Source: JBBDIM01 sp040880405 (GTDB lineage Bacteria; Planctomycetota; Planctomycetia; Pirellulales; Pirellulaceae). Taken from it: a stretch of 6,785 nucleotides of DNA. Shown piece after piece: positions 5,863 to 6,785 of this stretch. The number at the start of each line of letters is the position of its first letter. The stretch's first letter is position 1. The stretch lies in assembly GCA_040880405.1 (NCBI GenBank), contig JBBDIM010000048.1, forward strand, positions 1-6,785. Direction: 5' to 3'. Made by a program: the position numbers and the translations under genes. The notes below the pieces were generated by a model. It saw only the letters and a program-made list of their open reading frames with translations, had not been told where the DNA came from and did no database searches.

Positions 5863-6311
5863 GCCTGCTGCTCAACCGGCTCAACTGCCGGATCGTCATG
5901 CCGGACAAATACGCCGACCTGCAAAATCGCCGCGGCATCCTCCCCTCCGACATGCGCGAGCGGCGGCGGCACGCGCGGGTTTATTGCCCTTCCAAAATCC
6001 TGGTCGAATCGTTTCCGACCTTACCGGCGATTCCCCGCAATCATCAATACGTCGTCGGGTTTTCGGTAAACATCTCCAAATCAGGCATCTGTTTCCTGCA
6101 CGACACCCAGCTCTTCCCCGGCGAACGAGTCACCCTCTGGACCAATAAGGGACAGCTAACCGCCATGGTGGCCCGATGCATGAAACATAACGACCAATGC
6201 TATGAGGTCGGCGCAATGTTCCACCTCGACGAACCAGACGAAACCGGGATGATGGAAACCGCCGACGACGTCTCCGTCGCGAGCGACATGATCCGCAGCT
6301 TCATGAACTGA
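5832..6311 (+). CDS. PilZ domain protein, predicted cyclic-di-GMP receptor
   Basis: The 159-residue product consists of about 40 N-terminal residues of no known type followed by a single PilZ domain. The binding motifs are intact: the RxxxR element at R45-R49 (in RRRHARV) and the (D/N)xSxxG element at N80, S82, G85 (NISKSG). A CYEVGAMF strand at 123-130 matches the usual end of the barrel. No output domain is present, so it probably binds cyclic-di-GMP and acts on a partner protein. It starts inside the HD-GYP gene, overlapping it by 31 bases in another frame, which suggests translational coupling. An alternative start at 5859 would give 150 residues, overlapping the stop as ATGA. The pairing with an HD-GYP gene supports a cyclic-di-GMP role; the process controlled is unknown. 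Confidence 0.88.
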   Translation: MLESNHAEKMSLLLNRLNCRIVMPDKYADLQNRRGILPSDMRERRRHARVYCPSKILVESFPTLPAIPRNHQYVVGFSVNISKSGICFLHDTQLFPGERVTLWTNKGQLTAMVARCMKHNDQCYEVGAMFHLDEPDETGMMETADDVSVASDMIRSFMN

Positions 6312-6396
6312 TGGAAGCTCTCCACGAGTAGAAAAGCGATCCGCAAGCAACCCCATCCGCGGCTCTTTCTTTGCCACCGAGGGCACACAGAAGCGA
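6312..6396. other. Short gap after the PilZ gene
   Basis: No intrinsic terminator is visible directly after the PilZ stop. A phrase resembling the CCACAGAGG/CACAGAG repeat class (GCCACCGAGGGCACACAG, 6373-6390) abuts the 242-bp element that follows. Confidence 0.4.
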
Positions 6397-6638
6397 CAGG
6401 GGATGAGTTCAATTACAAGGAGTCGGCGGCCTAGAACCCTAATCCGCGGCACCCGTAATTGACCTTATCCCCTTCCAAACGCTCTATTTTGAAGACCGGA
6501 ACTTCTCTCCAATTGACCGGACAAACCAGCGGCGGCGATTGGCTCGCCCGCCAAACTCGTACGGGGATAAGGTCAATTACAGGGACCGCGGCCGGAACTT
6601 CTGGAACTCCGGCTCTTTGTAATTGAACTCACCCCCTG
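6397..6638. repeat. 242-bp REP/BIME-like element: four alternating copies of an 18-bp motif
   Basis: Two 76-base arms (6397-6472 and 6563-6638) are inverted copies matching at 59 of 76 positions, around a 90-base centre. Each arm is itself an inverted pair of an 18-base motif close to GGGGATAAGGTCAATTAC, so four copies alternate in orientation: 6399-6416 (+), 6455-6472 (-), 6563-6580 (+) and 6619-6636 (-). The ends of the arms are nearly identical while their middles differ. The right arm also has an inner stem, GCCGGA (6591-6596) with TCCGGC (6608-6613). The design resembles paired REP sequences moved by RAYT-type transposases, but no transposase gene lies in this window, so the class is inferred. 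Confidence 0.85.
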
Positions 6639-6785
6639 TGGGTGAAGTGAGGAGTTATTTAATACTTCCTAACCCCAGCGGGGCGGCATAACCCTAGGCT
6701 GTCAAAAAACTCGGCGGCTCCTCCACGGTCTTGCGACCGTAGCTAGTGTCTGTCCGGAAATTGGTTAGGGCTTGAATCCTAGGCG
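6639..6785. other. Right-hand flank, no gene recognised
   Basis: No coding frame is credible. It contains a small CCCC/GGGG hairpin (6673-6676 with 6680-6683) and the hairpin at 6723-6742. The window edge cuts off whatever follows 6785. Confidence 0.4.
6723..6742. repeat. Short hairpin, CCACGGTC stem
   Basis: CCACGGTC (6723-6730) pairs with GACCGTAG (6735-6742) around TTGC, with seven of eight positions paired (C6724/A6741 mismatched). It resembles the hairpin at 2717-2737 with the sixth stem pair inverted. No T-run follows. Confidence 0.65.

Noticed and set aside
6740..6785. Possible end of an insertion sequence at the right edge
   Set aside because: The sequence after CTAG has no matching inverted end in the window and no transposase frame, so it cannot be supported.

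Overview
The window looks like chromosomal DNA of a planctomycete, most likely of the Pirellulales. This is inferred from four things: a secreted DUF1080 protein, a secreted PqaA-type alpha/beta hydrolase, GC-rich genes separated by long gene-poor gaps, and the style of intergenic repeats (CGCAAAG, CGCAGAG and ATCCGTG type). There is no rRNA, tRNA, transposase gene or CRISPR array to fix the taxonomy, so the placement is moderate in confidence.

Layout: 1-143 is upstream DNA. 144-1130 (+) encodes a secreted DUF1080 / 3-keto-disaccharide hydrolase-like protein and is closed by a strong intrinsic terminator (1159-1196). 1197-1580 holds a large inverted repeat (element A). 1581-2675 (+) encodes a CaCA-family sodium/calcium antiporter with both alpha repeats intact. 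It converges on 2806-4134 (-), a secreted PhoPQ-activated pathogenicity-related (PqaA-type) hydrolase, and the 130-bp gap between them carries three short hairpins. 4135-4881 is a 747-bp divergent gap with no credible gene but two more inverted-repeat elements (B and C). 4882-5862 (+) encodes an HD-GYP protein and 5832-6311 (+) a PilZ protein; the two overlap by 31 bp. 6312-6785 has no gene and holds a 242-bp element made of four copies of an 18-bp motif in alternating orientation.

How the genes relate: the DUF1080, antiporter and PqaA genes look like separate transcription units with no evident shared pathway. The DUF1080 and PqaA products both carry signal peptides and probably act outside the cytoplasm on organic substrates; the antiporter is an inner-membrane calcium extruder. 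The only clear functional pair is HD-GYP plus PilZ, a predicted cyclic-di-GMP phosphodiesterase-like protein next to a predicted cyclic-di-GMP receptor. The HD-GYP protein has Asn where the family normally has the last metal-binding Asp, so it may have altered or no hydrolase activity and act as a sensor or regulator.

The most unusual DNA is intergenic: three CGCAAAG/CGCAGAG inverted-repeat elements, a set of small hairpins with a compensatory base-pair change, and the 242-bp REP/BIME-like element. I did not find a complete new multi-gene system.
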